A DNA stretch of 41,776 nucleotides from Candidatus Gastranaerophilales bacterium (GCA_947624645.1 CANQLG010000015.1:1-41776), one strand, 5' to 3'; numbered from the stretch's first letter, positions 31,785-41,083 are shown. The notes: generated by a model from the sequence alone, not told the origin. Program-made: numbers and translations.

Positions 31785-33143
31785 CTATTTGGAGAACCTT
31801 GAAGTTACTGATTCTATAAATTTATTTCTTGTTTCTATATCCGCTTCTTTTTTATTTGTTTCTTTATACTTTTCAAAGGATGATATTACAAGCTTAATAA
31901 ACTCATACTTATCGTCATCAGATTTTAAATTTATTTCATTAAATTTTTTCTTAATATATTTATAGTCTGAATTTAATATTAAAAATTGATTATCAGTAAT
32001 ATTTTGATAACCTATTATCAAATCAAAATCTTCTTTTGATAAAGAACAATAATTATTTGATAAATCAGATTGTTTGAATTTTTCATAATCTTCAAAAATT
32101 TCTGAAAATAATTCCACAAACTTAGATTTATCGGTAATTATTAAGCCTGAATTTTTTATTTGTTTTATATACGATTTTTTAGCCTTAATACTCTCATCAT
32201 CAAGAGTATAATCGACATATAATATAGCTTTATCAAACTCCTCCAACGACATTAAGGTTTGCCAATTTTGATAATTTTTATTTTTTAAATCCTGTTCATT
32301 AAACTTTTTTTCATCAGATTTAAAATCCGAAAGAAAGAATCCGACATATTTTTTAATATCATTATCTTTGATTTTGGCCAGTTCTTTTTCCTGCTCCGAG
32401 GCGGAAAGTTTATATGAGAACAATTCTTTGGCAAAATTATAAGCTATAACATTTGTTTTAAGTTTATTTACCGCTGTTTGAGTTTTTTCTTTAAGATCTT
32501 CATCAAGAAAATCTTTATATTTATCAAAAAAAACCGAAGCTTTTATATCTTTATCTTCTATAAAAGACTGAATTAGCTCTGTATAAAATTTTGACTTAAA
32601 TTTTTTAATTTTATCGGATTTGATTTTAATATTCCAATTTTCTTTTTGTGCCATGGCTTCAATTACTTCTAAAGCATTATTAAATGAAGATTGAATAATA
32701 TTATCATCTGATTTATAAAGCACAGCCCTTGTAACAGCACAATTAAGAGCTTCTTCAAAAATATCGGTCTGCCAGATTTGAAGCTGCTCTTGCTCATAAA
32801 ATTTCATTTTAAGTTTTATTGCATTAAGTTTATTATCCTTAATTTCAAGTGCTTTTTCTTTCATAAAATCATCAGAAAAAGAAACCTCTGATATTTTGAC
32901 ATTGATAAAATCTTCAAGTTCTTTTTCAAACTCTGGTAATTTTTCCTTAACATCTTTACCTTTAACCGAGTAAAATCCTTTTTCGTCAAATAATATTTCT
33001 TGTTCCCATTTATCAATGGAATTACACAATTCTAAGATTTTAATTTTATCAAAATTAATATCATCAATATCTTGATTTTGTTTATTACTAACGGGAATTT
33101 TCCTCATAGAAAAATTATTACTAAACTTATTTTCTTCCGACAT
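31785..33143 (-). CDS. Large helical internal virion protein (candidate ejection protein)
   Basis: A 452-aa, very Lys/Glu/Asp-rich, almost all-helical protein with long coiled-coil segments ('KLPEFEKELEDFINVKISEV', 'KAKKSYIKQIKNSGLIITDK'). No TM helix or enzymatic motif is visible; there is no lysozyme-like catalytic pattern. Position between the gp14-like protein and the tail fibre matches where T7-like phages encode their core ejection proteins (gp15/gp16), but it is much shorter than those. Function inferred from order. Confidence 0.65.
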   Translation of the reverse strand: MSEENKFSNNFSMRKIPVSNKQNQDIDDINFDKIKILELCNSIDKWEQEILFDEKGFYSVKGKDVKEKLPEFEKELEDFINVKISEVSFSDDFMKEKALEIKDNKLNAIKLKMKFYEQEQLQIWQTDIFEEALNCAVTRAVLYKSDDNIIQSSFNNALEVIEAMAQKENWNIKIKSDKIKKFKSKFYTELIQSFIEDKDIKASVFFDKYKDFLDEDLKEKTQTAVNKLKTNVIAYNFAKELFSYKLSASEQEKELAKIKDNDIKKYVGFFLSDFKSDEKKFNEQDLKNKNYQNWQTLMSLEEFDKAILYVDYTLDDESIKAKKSYIKQIKNSGLIITDKSKFVELFSEIFEDYEKFKQSDLSNNYCSLSKEDFDLIIGYQNITDNQFLILNSDYKYIKKKFNEINLKSDDDKYEFIKLVISSFEKYKETNKKEADIETRNKFIESVTSRFSK

Positions 33144-33153
33144 GTTTTTTCCT

Positions 33154-33663
33154 TTATTTTTTATTTATATTCATAGATTTATTGTATAAGCCGCTGCCCG
33201 TATCTAATAAGCACGTTGCGGCAGAAAAAAGATTATTTTTATAATTATTTTTATTGTTAAAAGAATTAAGCTGCGCATTGGAATAATACTGACCTGTCTG
33301 TTGAAGATATGCATCCGAGCGTCTTTGGGATACTTTTAAAGTATTTAAAGCCGAAAGTTCTCCGTTAAGTTTTTCATCATCAACAAGATTTAAAGCCGTT
33401 TGAGAAGATAAAGCAATATTACCGGATGCAATTTTAGATTTGACTTTTCCCATATTAAGAATAGATTGCAGTTTCTGATTTCTTGATTCTTCAATACCCT
33501 CTTGCATTTCATAAGCAGCATTTTTCCTTGCTTGATTTGCTTGTTGAATAAGCAATTGAGATTTATAATTTCCATAAGCTTTTTCATAATTGGCATTTTG
33601 GTATTCCCTAAAAGTTTCAAGAGCAGTGGTGACTCCCATTATAGCTAAAGTAACAGTACACAT
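33154..33663 (-). CDS. T7 gp14-like internal virion protein B
   Basis: A 169-aa protein with a short hydrophobic N-terminus ('MCTVTLAIMGVTTALETFRE') and then the Ala/Gln/Tyr-rich helix typical of the family ('YKSQLLIQQANQARKNAAYE'), followed by 'GKVKSKIASGNIALSSQTAL', the G-x-x-x-x-x-x-A-S-S-G-I-x-L-x-S-G core of gp14-type proteins. In T7, gp14 is ejected into the envelope and starts the DNA channel. It lies between the gp13-like and the 452-aa internal genes, as in T7 order. Confidence 0.8.
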   Translation of the reverse strand: MCTVTLAIMGVTTALETFREYQNANYEKAYGNYKSQLLIQQANQARKNAAYEMQEGIEESRNQKLQSILNMGKVKSKIASGNIALSSQTALNLVDDEKLNGELSALNTLKVSQRRSDAYLQQTGQYYSNAQLNSFNNKNNYKNNLFSAATCLLDTGSGLYNKSMNINKK

Positions 33664-33678
33664 TAATATTCCTTTCTT

Positions 33679-34155
33679 TTAATTAGATTTATAGAAAAAT
33701 TCAAAACCCTCATCTGGCTTGATTAAGATTGGGTTAGGGTTATCAAAACTAAAACCCAATTTTCTCAGCCATTTTTTAGCTTCCAGATTAGATTTATAAA
33801 TATAGTTATATAAAATATTATATTTTTTGGAAGCCTTTAAAATTTCTTTTCTAAGTATTTTCATAAGTAAATGTTTGTTATTATAAACAAATATTGAAGA
33901 TAAAAGCCAAACACAAGCTATTGATGAGGTTTTATCGGATAAATCATAAAATCCTCCTATGGCTATGGGTACTAAGACATTTGAATAATTTTTACCGTAA
34001 AGAACAAGTCCGTTTTTATCTTGGACATTATTTAGAGCAAGTGCTTTCCAATTATCACCCCAAAGAGCTGCCAATTCTTTTTTATCCTCAAGTCTCAAAT
34101 TATCAAGAACAAAAAGAATTTCATCATTATTATCAATTTTTTTAAGCATTGACAT
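33679..34155 (-). CDS. T7 gp13-like protein with GNAT-type fold (DUF2833)
   Basis: A 158-aa protein that reads like a GNAT-fold acyltransferase relative: strands 'DKNGLVLYGKNYSNVLVPIA', a loop, 'SIACVWLLSSIFVYNNKHLL' and the helix 'KILRKEILKASKKYNILYNY', then 'SNLEAKKWLRKLGFSF', the usual last beta-strand region. T7 gp13 (internal virion protein A) has this fold and is needed for virion morphogenesis. It overlaps the TTB gene by 14 bases; the start could also be the ATG two codons later. Confidence 0.75.
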   Translation of the reverse strand: MSMLKKIDNNDEILFVLDNLRLEDKKELAALWGDNWKALALNNVQDKNGLVLYGKNYSNVLVPIAIGGFYDLSDKTSSIACVWLLSSIFVYNNKHLLMKILRKEILKASKKYNILYNYIYKSNLEAKKWLRKLGFSFDNPNPILIKPDEGFEFFYKSN

Positions 34156-36193
34156 CAGCCACCGTAATATCGATAGAAAGTGAATTAACGGTAATAGGAA
34201 GCGGATATATTTGTTTTAAATGTACCGTTGCACTATCAGAATAATCCGTAAATACAAAAGCTTCTACATTACCCGAATGCAGATAATTTGCATCATTAGC
34301 ACTTTTTACGCTTCTTGAATTTTGAACCATTTCACCGTTTGTTCCGACAATAAAGAAATCTTCGCGAGATTTATCAAGCATAACATTTATTGAATTAACT
34401 ACTTTTGTAAGTCCGTGAGTGCTTTCACCCTCTATATTTAATGTTTCCATTTCAAATTCATAAGGCAAACCGGCAACAATTTTTGAAGCCGGATAATCAA
34501 GCTTAACAGAGCCGTTTTTTACGGTTTTATTTATAATTACACAACCGTCTGCAAGCAGATTTATCGTTTCGCCCTCCAAATGTTCCAATCCGTGAATGCT
34601 GGATATAGGTTCGCCCTCATAACATAAAGAGCAATCAAGGAAAATTCCGTCTTGAGTTTTTTCAATATATCTTGACGCCATACGTTCTATAAAACGTTTG
34701 GTTTTTCCGTTTATTTGGCGTGCCACAACAAAATAAGCAACATCCTCAAATCCCTCTCTAACAACAGTAACCGCTTCAAATTTGCCTTTTGTTTCATGGC
34801 AGTGCCAGCCTGAAACTTCTTGTTTTTTATTATAAGTTAGTGCATTGACCGTGCCGTCGGACATAACACACCAAAGTATTCTATAAGGTTCTTTAGAATA
34901 TGCCATGTCTATGACTTGTTTACCCTCAAAAAGATGATTTGCATATATGGAGAGCTCTTCTCCGTCATATCCGTCCGAAACGTAAGTATACCCTAAATCT
35001 CTTATAACGGCACCGCCTGATTGTGCAAAAAGAATCATATTCCCTGAAACGGCAGGTGCAACATGAGAACATCCGTAAAAACTTTGAGGTGATGCTACAA
35101 GCGAAGACGTAGCCGTAAATGCTCCGTCTGAACCGTTTAATTTCCATTCTCCGCCTGAAGTTAAAATTATTAAGTCATTTAACGCAATGACATGCCTGAT
35201 TTCATTAACTTCTCGTTCTGAAAGTGTAATATTTATTGAATCTGTGGCATTCAAAGGTCTTGAAATATTAAAATTATTATTTGTTGAGGTTTGTGATGTA
35301 ATAAGCTGCTGGGGACTGTTTTTTAAACAGGCAAACACTTTTCTTTGCTGAAAATAATTAACGCAAGCCGGATTATTATTACCTTCAAAAGGGTTAGTAA
35401 ATATTGGAGCCGTAGAAGTCAAATCAGGTTCTATTTTGTCATCCTTAAACGTAGTTGTAGAGGTAGTTCCTACGAAAGCAAATACACCGTTAACAGATTT
35501 ATAAACATTATATTCGACTGCATCTTTAACTGCTTCAAAAGTAACAGTAATATATTCCGCTGCGCCCCAATAGGATTCAAGTTCACCCGTAACACTTACT
35601 TCCTCCGAACGATTGCTTTCTTCGAATGTGTCTTTTTTTACCGCAGTAACTACATATTTATAAATAGTTGGTGCTTCACTTCCGCCGGTCCATGTTGCTT
35701 TTAAACCCTTTGGAGCATCAATTTGAGGTTGAAAACTTATTTTTTTTAAATCCCAGTTATAATGAGATAATCTTGAAAGTTCACATGGTTCATGATTATT
35801 ATGACAAAGGGTAAGAACATCTGCATTTTGAGCATATTTTATATTAGGCAGGTCTTCTTTAGTATATTCGGTTTTTATTTCAACGGGAATAAAAAAGGTA
35901 TTATCAACAATTTGAGCGCCATCTTTTATAAATCTGGCATACTTATTACCCATCTCTATAACATAGGTTTGTTCCGTATTAAAAGAAAATGGAATTAAAC
36001 GTACTTTTTCATCAGAGTTTTTAACTTCGCAAACAAGCTCCAAACCGCTTCTGTTACTTACACATCCTTCTGCTCTTACAAACCCGTTTTTTAATGTTTT
36101 AAGCCCGACGGCATACTTTGCTAAGTCATTTCTTGAATATAAAGCAGGGCTTAATACTCCGCCTGTAAAAGATTTTTGAGTATATCTTGTCAT
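34142..36193 (-). CDS. Tail tubular protein B (T7 gp12-like nozzle)
   Basis: A 683-aa beta-propeller-type tail nozzle protein. The N-terminus 'TRYTQKSFTGGVLSPALYSR' and 'LKTLKNGFVRAEGCVSNRSG' is the family opening, and 'PFSFNTEQTYVIEMGNKYAR' is the first propeller strand. A fibronectin-like domain sits around residues 160-245 ('PTIYKYVVTAVKKDTFEESN'). The middle carries the 'NFNISRPLNATDSINITLSE' and 'DLIILTSGGEWKLNGSDG' blades. In T7 it closes the tail and binds the fibres. It is 11 bases after the TTA gene. Confidence 0.85.
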   Translation of the reverse strand: MTRYTQKSFTGGVLSPALYSRNDLAKYAVGLKTLKNGFVRAEGCVSNRSGLELVCEVKNSDEKVRLIPFSFNTEQTYVIEMGNKYARFIKDGAQIVDNTFFIPVEIKTEYTKEDLPNIKYAQNADVLTLCHNNHEPCELSRLSHYNWDLKKISFQPQIDAPKGLKATWTGGSEAPTIYKYVVTAVKKDTFEESNRSEEVSVTGELESYWGAAEYITVTFEAVKDAVEYNVYKSVNGVFAFVGTTSTTTFKDDKIEPDLTSTAPIFTNPFEGNNNPACVNYFQQRKVFACLKNSPQQLITSQTSTNNNFNISRPLNATDSINITLSEREVNEIRHVIALNDLIILTSGGEWKLNGSDGAFTATSSLVASPQSFYGCSHVAPAVSGNMILFAQSGGAVIRDLGYTYVSDGYDGEELSIYANHLFEGKQVIDMAYSKEPYRILWCVMSDGTVNALTYNKKQEVSGWHCHETKGKFEAVTVVREGFEDVAYFVVARQINGKTKRFIERMASRYIEKTQDGIFLDCSLCYEGEPISSIHGLEHLEGETINLLADGCVIINKTVKNGSVKLDYPASKIVAGLPYEFEMETLNIEGESTHGLTKVVNSINVMLDKSREDFFIVGTNGEMVQNSRSVKSANDANYLHSGNVEAFVFTDYSDSATVHLKQIYPLPITVNSLSIDITVADVNA

Positions 36194-36204
36194 AATTCAG
36201 CCCC

Positions 36205-36795
36205 TTATCTTGCATCCAGCCAAGAGCATTCATCGGAATTTTTAATATACCCCTCGGAAGCATTTATTGTTTTAGCCTTTGCCAGCATACTTGTATACAC
36301 ATTTAAACAGTCGCTTTGAATAGCTCTGTTACCCGTGATAGATGGTGCGGCAAGAAACGCTAAATACCAGCACAGCGCCATTACAAACTCCGTAGAATAA
36401 TATACTTCATTATCAACCAATCTGGTAAATCTCAATACTGCCGGTGTAATATTGGAATTTATTACCTTTTGTCCCGTAATATTTGATGCCACTTCAAACT
36501 CTACAATTTTACTGTTTGTATAAGGAATAATTTCACGGGCAAATAAGCAGTCGTTAGGATAATCATATTCATAAAGAAATTTAGGATTTTGAGGAATATT
36601 TCCCGTAAGAGTGAGTTCTCTATAAGCATTAGCAAAATTCCAATCAAAATCTTTTAATACCTGTTCTCGGGCACTTTCATAAAATTCATTGAGTACAACA
36701 GTATTTTTATCCGTTTGATTAGTATTTTGAATACCTACACTTACTCTCAGATTTTTTAAAGTAATATTAAATATTTTAGCTTTTGTATAGTTCAT
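36205..36795 (-). CDS. Tail tubular protein A (T7 gp11-like adaptor)
   Basis: A 196-aa adaptor that joins portal and tail nozzle. The family pattern is visible: 'NEFYESAREQVLKDFDWNFA' (the Y-x-x-x-R-x-x-x-L-x-x-x-x-W-x-F-A core), 'YEYDYPNDCLFAREI', and 'VMALCWYLAFLAAPSITGNR' in the C-terminal helix with a closing 'DECSWLDAR'. It follows a strong hairpin (36862-36886) that separates it from the capsid genes. Confidence 0.85.
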   Translation of the reverse strand: MNYTKAKIFNITLKNLRVSVGIQNTNQTDKNTVVLNEFYESAREQVLKDFDWNFANAYRELTLTGNIPQNPKFLYEYDYPNDCLFAREIIPYTNSKIVEFEVASNITGQKVINSNITPAVLRFTRLVDNEVYYSTEFVMALCWYLAFLAAPSITGNRAIQSDCLNVYTSMLAKAKTINASEGYIKNSDECSWLDAR

Positions 36796-36861
36796 TTTAT
36801 TTCACCTTATATATTGTTCGAAAATATTTTCAGATAAAAACTTGAGCAAAATTTAAAGAAA

Positions 36862-36886
36862 TTTACCCGGCATAACGCCGGGTAAA
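36862..36886 (-). terminator. Strong hairpin between capsid and tail genes (attenuator-like)
   Basis: TTTACCCGGC / GCCGGGTAAA form a perfect 10-bp stem with a 5-base loop. On the minus (coding) strand it is followed by TTTCTTTAAATTTT. It lies after the capsid/cement genes, the position where T7 has its partial terminator. Confidence 0.8.
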
Positions 36887-36912
36887 AGAAAGAGAAAGGT
36901 TAATATACATAA

Positions 36913-37311
36913 TTAGGAATTATGGAAACTTTCCTGCTGTCCGTCAACAACACCGGCAATAATTGAACCTTTAGAGGGATTTTCACCCGTAACGGTATAA
37001 TACAGTCTCATGAAACCGAGATTACCTTTAGGTATAAACTTAACAGAAGACACTGCACCTTTTTCAAGTTCTTCCAATAACATGGTTTGCTCAATTAAAT
37101 CTGTCGGAGAAGAAAAAGTTTCTTCATTTGATGTTTGAACGGCAACAGTAAGACTTGTTAAATTATCAAAAGTATCACTTATTTGTATAAAAAGTTCTAC
37201 CGGTGTACCGAATGAAATTTCTCGTTTTCCGAAATCTATAATATTTTCGGAAGCACAACTTTGAATTATACTTTGTTTATTTGAAAACATACTTTGTTCA
37301 TCTAAAATCAT
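36913..37311 (-). CDS. Bbp16-like capsid cement protein
   Basis: A 132-aa beta-rich protein. 'MILDEQSMFSNKQSIIQSCA' followed by 'NIIDFGKREISFGTPVELFI' and 'SLTVAVQTSNEETFSSPTDL' matches the Bbp16 family of capsid-stabilising proteins known from Bordetella phage BPP-1, which bind between capsomers. Late residues 'FIPKGNLGFMRLYYTVTGEN' give the last sandwich strands. It lies just after the major capsid gene (17-base gap), as in BPP-1-like phages. Confidence 0.85.
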   Translation of the reverse strand: MILDEQSMFSNKQSIIQSCASENIIDFGKREISFGTPVELFIQISDTFDNLTSLTVAVQTSNEETFSSPTDLIEQTMLLEELEKGAVSSVKFIPKGNLGFMRLYYTVTGENPSKGSIIAGVVDGQQESFHNS

Positions 37312-37328
37312 TATGAATTCCTTTCCAA

Positions 37329-38324
37329 TTAAGATACTAAAGCTTCATTACAAGAAATAAGTTCGCATTCACGAATAGGGATATTTTTATAATGAAGAAT
37401 ATTTTCATTTAAATATTCCTTAATAGTGAAATTAACATTGGTTTTTGCTTTTAATTGTGCTTCAAAATACATTAAAACAGTAGAATTACAATAGATACAA
37501 GTATTACCTGTTTTAGCATATCTTCTTATTTTGTAATATGCTTTATTTAAAAGTTCTTCAATATCAGCAGCATCTGAGCCTGCAAGATTTGCGATACTGA
37601 TATTAGCGATACGGCAAGTAGAACGCCAATCTCTGACAGATAAACCGACATCCATTTTATAATGATCCTGATAAACTTTGCGTTTACCGCCCGTTGAACT
37701 TGTTTCCGTGAGTATACCGTCATCTTTATGTTGAACTCCTGCTAAAGAGCCTTGAGGGTAGAGTAAAGAAGTATGCAAATCGCCCCAAGTAACAAACCAA
37801 ACAGAAGTATTATCAGTACCTTTACCGCCCGCATCAATGATATTAGAGCCTATTTTTTTGGTATCCGTTGATTTTTTAGAATATCTGACAGCCAAACCGT
37901 CAAAAGCAGCAGCATTTTCCTTTATACTTCCGTAAAAAACGGTTTCTTGAAGTTTTTGGTTCATTGCTTCAATAAAAGCAGATGATTCGGATAATCTGAA
38001 TAATTTAGGATTTTCTGACTTATCAACCAAATCAACATCAACAATAGAATAAGTTTCTAACATACCTGTAACGTCTTTAACTTGTTCAGTAGCAGATTTA
38101 GATGTAGGAACAAATCCGTATAAGTTTCTGAATACGGCTGAGGGTAAACCTGTTCTGATGGTAGTAATATGATTAGTACCGTCATTACATTGGAGTGCAT
38201 TAGCATCTTGAAGCACTTCATTGGTTTCGGACATCATTTCAATAATTTCGGCAGCAATTTTTCCGTTTTCGGTTCTTTTTAACCTGTCTGCCAAGGTTAG
38301 ATAATTAGCACCAAGTGTAGCCAT
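37329..38324 (-). CDS. Major capsid protein (BPP-1 type)
   Basis: A 331-aa capsid protein. 'LGANYLTLADRLKRTENGKI' and 'EMMSETNEVLQDANALQCND' are the N-terminal arm, and 'TIRTGLPSAVFRNLYGFVPT' is the family's conserved loop. The late part 'TGNTCIYCNSTVLMYFEAQL' and 'EYLNENILHYKNIPIRECEL' matches the P-domain and terminal strand of HK97-fold coats in the BPP-1/Bbp17 group. It lies between the scaffold-like and cement genes. The start has AAAGGAAAA upstream. Confidence 0.88.
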   Translation of the reverse strand: MATLGANYLTLADRLKRTENGKIAAEIIEMMSETNEVLQDANALQCNDGTNHITTIRTGLPSAVFRNLYGFVPTSKSATEQVKDVTGMLETYSIVDVDLVDKSENPKLFRLSESSAFIEAMNQKLQETVFYGSIKENAAAFDGLAVRYSKKSTDTKKIGSNIIDAGGKGTDNTSVWFVTWGDLHTSLLYPQGSLAGVQHKDDGILTETSSTGGKRKVYQDHYKMDVGLSVRDWRSTCRIANISIANLAGSDAADIEELLNKAYYKIRRYAKTGNTCIYCNSTVLMYFEAQLKAKTNVNFTIKEYLNENILHYKNIPIRECELISCNEALVS

Positions 38325-38345
38325 GTGTTTTCCTTTCTTTGATTA

Positions 38346-38930
38346 TTACGACATCGTAGGGAATAAAATATCTTCCCTGTTTTCTTTTGGCGCTGCCGCA
38401 GCATTAACTTGATAAATTGCGTCATTTTGCATTCTTTTGCCGATGTTATAAAACATTCTGACAATTGAAGGATGACAATTCAATCCCGATTCATTAAGCA
38501 AAGATTGAACTTCATTATCCGCAAATTGAGTATAAGCAATATCGGCAGTTCTCATGGTTTTTTCGAAATTAGCACCGCCCAAATCTCTGTCATTAATAAG
38601 AGCTCGTTTGTAGTCTTCAATTTTTAGTCTTTGTTGTTCCGCAATAGTTTTAGAGTAATTTTCACCCGTCAACTGTGATAGCTTCACTGCCATAGACATT
38701 AATTCATTAGCACTTTTTTGAGAGAGATTGTATTTAGCTGCCAATTCATTAAATTCATTTAAAAGATTTTCGTCATAGCAATAGTTTTCAGGAAGTTTAA
38801 CTCCCGAATAATCGTAGAATTCGGGTTTACCAAAATAACCCTCATCATCGACAGGCGTTGTTAATCTTTCCTGTTTTGGGGCATAAGCATTTTCGCCCAG
38901 CTCAACTTTTTGTAGTTCGTCGTTTAACAT
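38346..38930 (-). CDS. Probable capsid scaffolding protein
   Basis: A 194-aa acidic, mostly helical protein between portal and major capsid, the usual place for a scaffold. The middle is helical ('LLNEFNELAAKYNLSQKSAN... MSMAVKLSQLTGENYSKTIA'), the C-terminal part is helical with an Ala-rich segment ('MQNDAIYQVNAAAAPKENRE'). No protease motif is visible. Assignment is by position and character. Confidence 0.72.
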   Translation of the reverse strand: MLNDELQKVELGENAYAPKQERLTTPVDDEGYFGKPEFYDYSGVKLPENYCYDENLLNEFNELAAKYNLSQKSANELMSMAVKLSQLTGENYSKTIAEQQRLKIEDYKRALINDRDLGGANFEKTMRTADIAYTQFADNEVQSLLNESGLNCHPSIVRMFYNIGKRMQNDAIYQVNAAAAPKENREDILFPTMS

Positions 38931-38946
38931 TTGTTTTCTCCTTTTC

Positions 38947-40599
38947 TTAAGTTAATCCCAGTCTGGCCATTAAATCACTGCCATAAGAGTCAGTGCCTGC
39001 AATATTTTTAATAATTTCCGAAGTACTTTTAGCTTGTTCCAACTGAGTTTGTTGAGCCTCAGCTTCTTGTTGAGCATTTTTTTGTTTTTCAACTTCTCTT
39101 GTGGGAACAAGGTGTTCAGGCGATATATTAGCGTAATCTGCATAGTCATCAATAATTTTGTTTGCATTAAGTTTTTTAGCAATAGCAGGGTCAAGCATTT
39201 GCGCTAAATTAATTGTAAAAGTCGTAAATCTTTCCATTGCGGAAATTTTAACAGCCTTTTGAGCTTGAGCAAGCGTAGACACAAACTCAATATCCATATT
39301 TGCGCCCATAATCTCAGCCGGCGGATCGGGCAAAATATTCAATTGAATACACTCATCAAAAACCCAATCCATTATCTGATTAAGCCCGTTATGAATTTGC
39401 TGAAGCAACGGCGAAAGAAGCACCATTTTTTCTTCTTTCAGTTCGTTAACCTCGGTAGCTGTTCTTGATCGTTCGGAAGTATTTAATATCATTGCAAATA
39501 AATCATTATAGAAAATTTCTTTTATTGATTCTTTTAATTTTTCAATAATGGAATCAACCTCTAACACTCTCGGGTTAACTTCATATATAGGCGATAAACC
39601 TCTGCCGTTCTCATCTTCTTCAATAAATGCAGCAGGTGCATCAATCATTTTCTTATTTTTCAAACTTGCAGGCCCCTTATAAGTAGGACTAATCATTTTT
39701 TTAACTGCCTTACCCTCATCAATAATCATACTCATAAGCTGTTTTACATCCGGTAAAGCATTAACTCCGGGGCACTCTGACGGATATACATCTTCTCCGT
39801 TAACTTCAGATTCAAAAACAGCATAAGGAAACTTGTCAAATCCGCTTTTCGATAAAAATTTATCCTCGGTTGACGCATATTCATAATAAACGGAAACGTA
39901 CTTTTTATCTTGTGCCCAAGGGGAATCAGGCATAAATTCTTTGTTTGGTTCAACAAAATGAACTATTTCAAACATTTCTTCAAATCTGTTCGAATGAATG
40001 GCATTAAGGACTTCGGATGAAACATTTTGTTCTCCAAACCTGTCATACAGATTTTTTGCCGATTCCATAAAAACTCTGCAAATGGTATCAACTTCACCCT
40101 TTTGGTTTTTAGCAATACGATAAGAACCGATTGGCAAGAGCTGACATCTCAAAATAGACGTTTCATCATTGATAAGTCCGAGTACTGAAATTCCAAACAC
40201 CCCGATTTGCTTATAAACAGCAGGTAATACACGGTATAAGTTAGAAGAATTAAAAATATCCCTAAAAAGATTTTCAACATTTGTACACCATTTTTTAACT
40301 TCATAACTTTCACTTTGCCCGTAATTTCTGACTTTTACCTTAAACCAATTAGTAGCGGGACTTGTAGCACCTGACATCATGCCCGAAGAAAAATTCCGAA
40401 CCGCAATTAACGGGGTAGAATCTTTAATCTTCTTATTTTTGACAGGCTGTTTATTAGCAGAACGAGCAAGAAATCTGACCGACCTCGGTAAAAAATAATC
40501 TGCCAAATCCTGCCAATCAGCTTTCAAATTATTATAAGCAGATTCCAGTTCGGTTCTTCTGGCATTAAAATATTTTTTTGTATATTTTGTATCAGTCAT
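38947..40599 (-). CDS. Portal / head-to-tail connector protein
   Basis: A 550-aa podovirus portal (Head-tail_con family). 'LESAYNNLKADWQDLADYFL' at the N-terminus is the usual opening helix with 'R' clusters, 'AVRNFSSGMMSGATSPATNW' is the conserved G-M/L-x-S-G-x-T-x-P-x-x-x-W-F block, and 'SERSRTATEVNELKEEKMVL' near residue 380 is the stem motif T-A-T-E-V-x-E-x-x-x-E. A Gln/Ala/Glu-rich tail ('QKNAQQEAEAQQTQLEQAKS') closes it. It forms the DNA entry ring. Terminase should lie to the right, outside the window. Confidence 0.92.
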   Translation of the reverse strand: MTDTKYTKKYFNARRTELESAYNNLKADWQDLADYFLPRSVRFLARSANKQPVKNKKIKDSTPLIAVRNFSSGMMSGATSPATNWFKVKVRNYGQSESYEVKKWCTNVENLFRDIFNSSNLYRVLPAVYKQIGVFGISVLGLINDETSILRCQLLPIGSYRIAKNQKGEVDTICRVFMESAKNLYDRFGEQNVSSEVLNAIHSNRFEEMFEIVHFVEPNKEFMPDSPWAQDKKYVSVYYEYASTEDKFLSKSGFDKFPYAVFESEVNGEDVYPSECPGVNALPDVKQLMSMIIDEGKAVKKMISPTYKGPASLKNKKMIDAPAAFIEEDENGRGLSPIYEVNPRVLEVDSIIEKLKESIKEIFYNDLFAMILNTSERSRTATEVNELKEEKMVLLSPLLQQIHNGLNQIMDWVFDECIQLNILPDPPAEIMGANMDIEFVSTLAQAQKAVKISAMERFTTFTINLAQMLDPAIAKKLNANKIIDDYADYANISPEHLVPTREVEKQKNAQQEAEAQQTQLEQAKSTSEIIKNIAGTDSYGSDLMARLGLT

Positions 40600-40600
40600 G

Positions 40601-40804
40601 TTATTCCCCTAACAATTTTTTCTTGGAGGTCAAAATATCATCTTCAACCCCTGAGTTAGAGGTTCTGATATTTTCTGAAACAACCCCTCTTCTGTTTGTT
40701 CTGTTTTGGACATTTGCCTTTTGTGTAGAGGCATCGGCCCGAATTGCCGTTTTAATAACTTCTGTATTTTGAGTAACAGAAGGCATTTTTGGTGTTGAGC
40801 ACAT
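40601..40804 (-). CDS. Small basic phage protein beside the portal
   Basis: A 67-aa protein, Thr/Asn/Arg-rich and probably disordered ('TQKANVQNRTNRRGVVSENI'), ending in 'DDILTSKKKLLGE'. Short proteins with a closing 'K-x-L-L-G' are common just before podovirus portal genes, but their role is unknown. A ribosome site AAAGGAAAAG lies upstream. It ends one base before the portal ATG. Confidence 0.7.
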   Translation of the reverse strand: MCSTPKMPSVTQNTEVIKTAIRADASTQKANVQNRTNRRGVVSENIRTSNSGVEDDILTSKKKLLGE

Positions 40805-40905
40805 ATCTTTTCCTTTCTATTATTTGTTTGGTAAACTTAAATCCTTATCAAAGCGAGGATGAATAAGTCTGCATCCTAAACTTAACGCAGCATTGCAAAG
40901 AAATT

Positions 40906-40926
40906 CCGCCCCAATAATTGGGGCGG
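40906..40926. terminator. GC-rich hairpin upstream of the structural genes
   Basis: CCGCCCCAA / TTGGGGCGG form a perfect 9-bp stem with a 3-base loop. On the minus strand it is followed by AATTTCTTT, the same bases found after the 36862 hairpin. It separates the small-gene cluster from the portal cluster. The U-tract is weak, so it may be an attenuator or processing site. Confidence 0.6.
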
Positions 40927-40959
40927 TTAGAATGGAATGGAATGAATCAGGAGGTATAA

Positions 40960-41004
40960 ATGATTAATATTAAATTTTTCGCACGCATCCTAAGAGTGCC
41001 ATAG
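40960..41004 (+). other. Possible 14-codon ORF with strong ribosome site, opposite strand
   Basis: ATG-ATT-AAT... reads MINIKFFARILRVP and then TAG. AGGAGG lies 6 bases upstream, the best Shine-Dalgarno in the region. It overlaps a small stem (AGAGTG / CACTCT, 40993-41019). All nearby genes run the other way. The rest of 40805-41083 shows no gene. It may be a leader peptide or chance. Confidence 0.3.
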
Positions 41005-41083
41005 TAAAAACAACACTCTAAAATTTACTTTGATAGTAAATAACCATTTTGTCAGGTTTAAGGTAATTAGTTTTTCTGATAAT

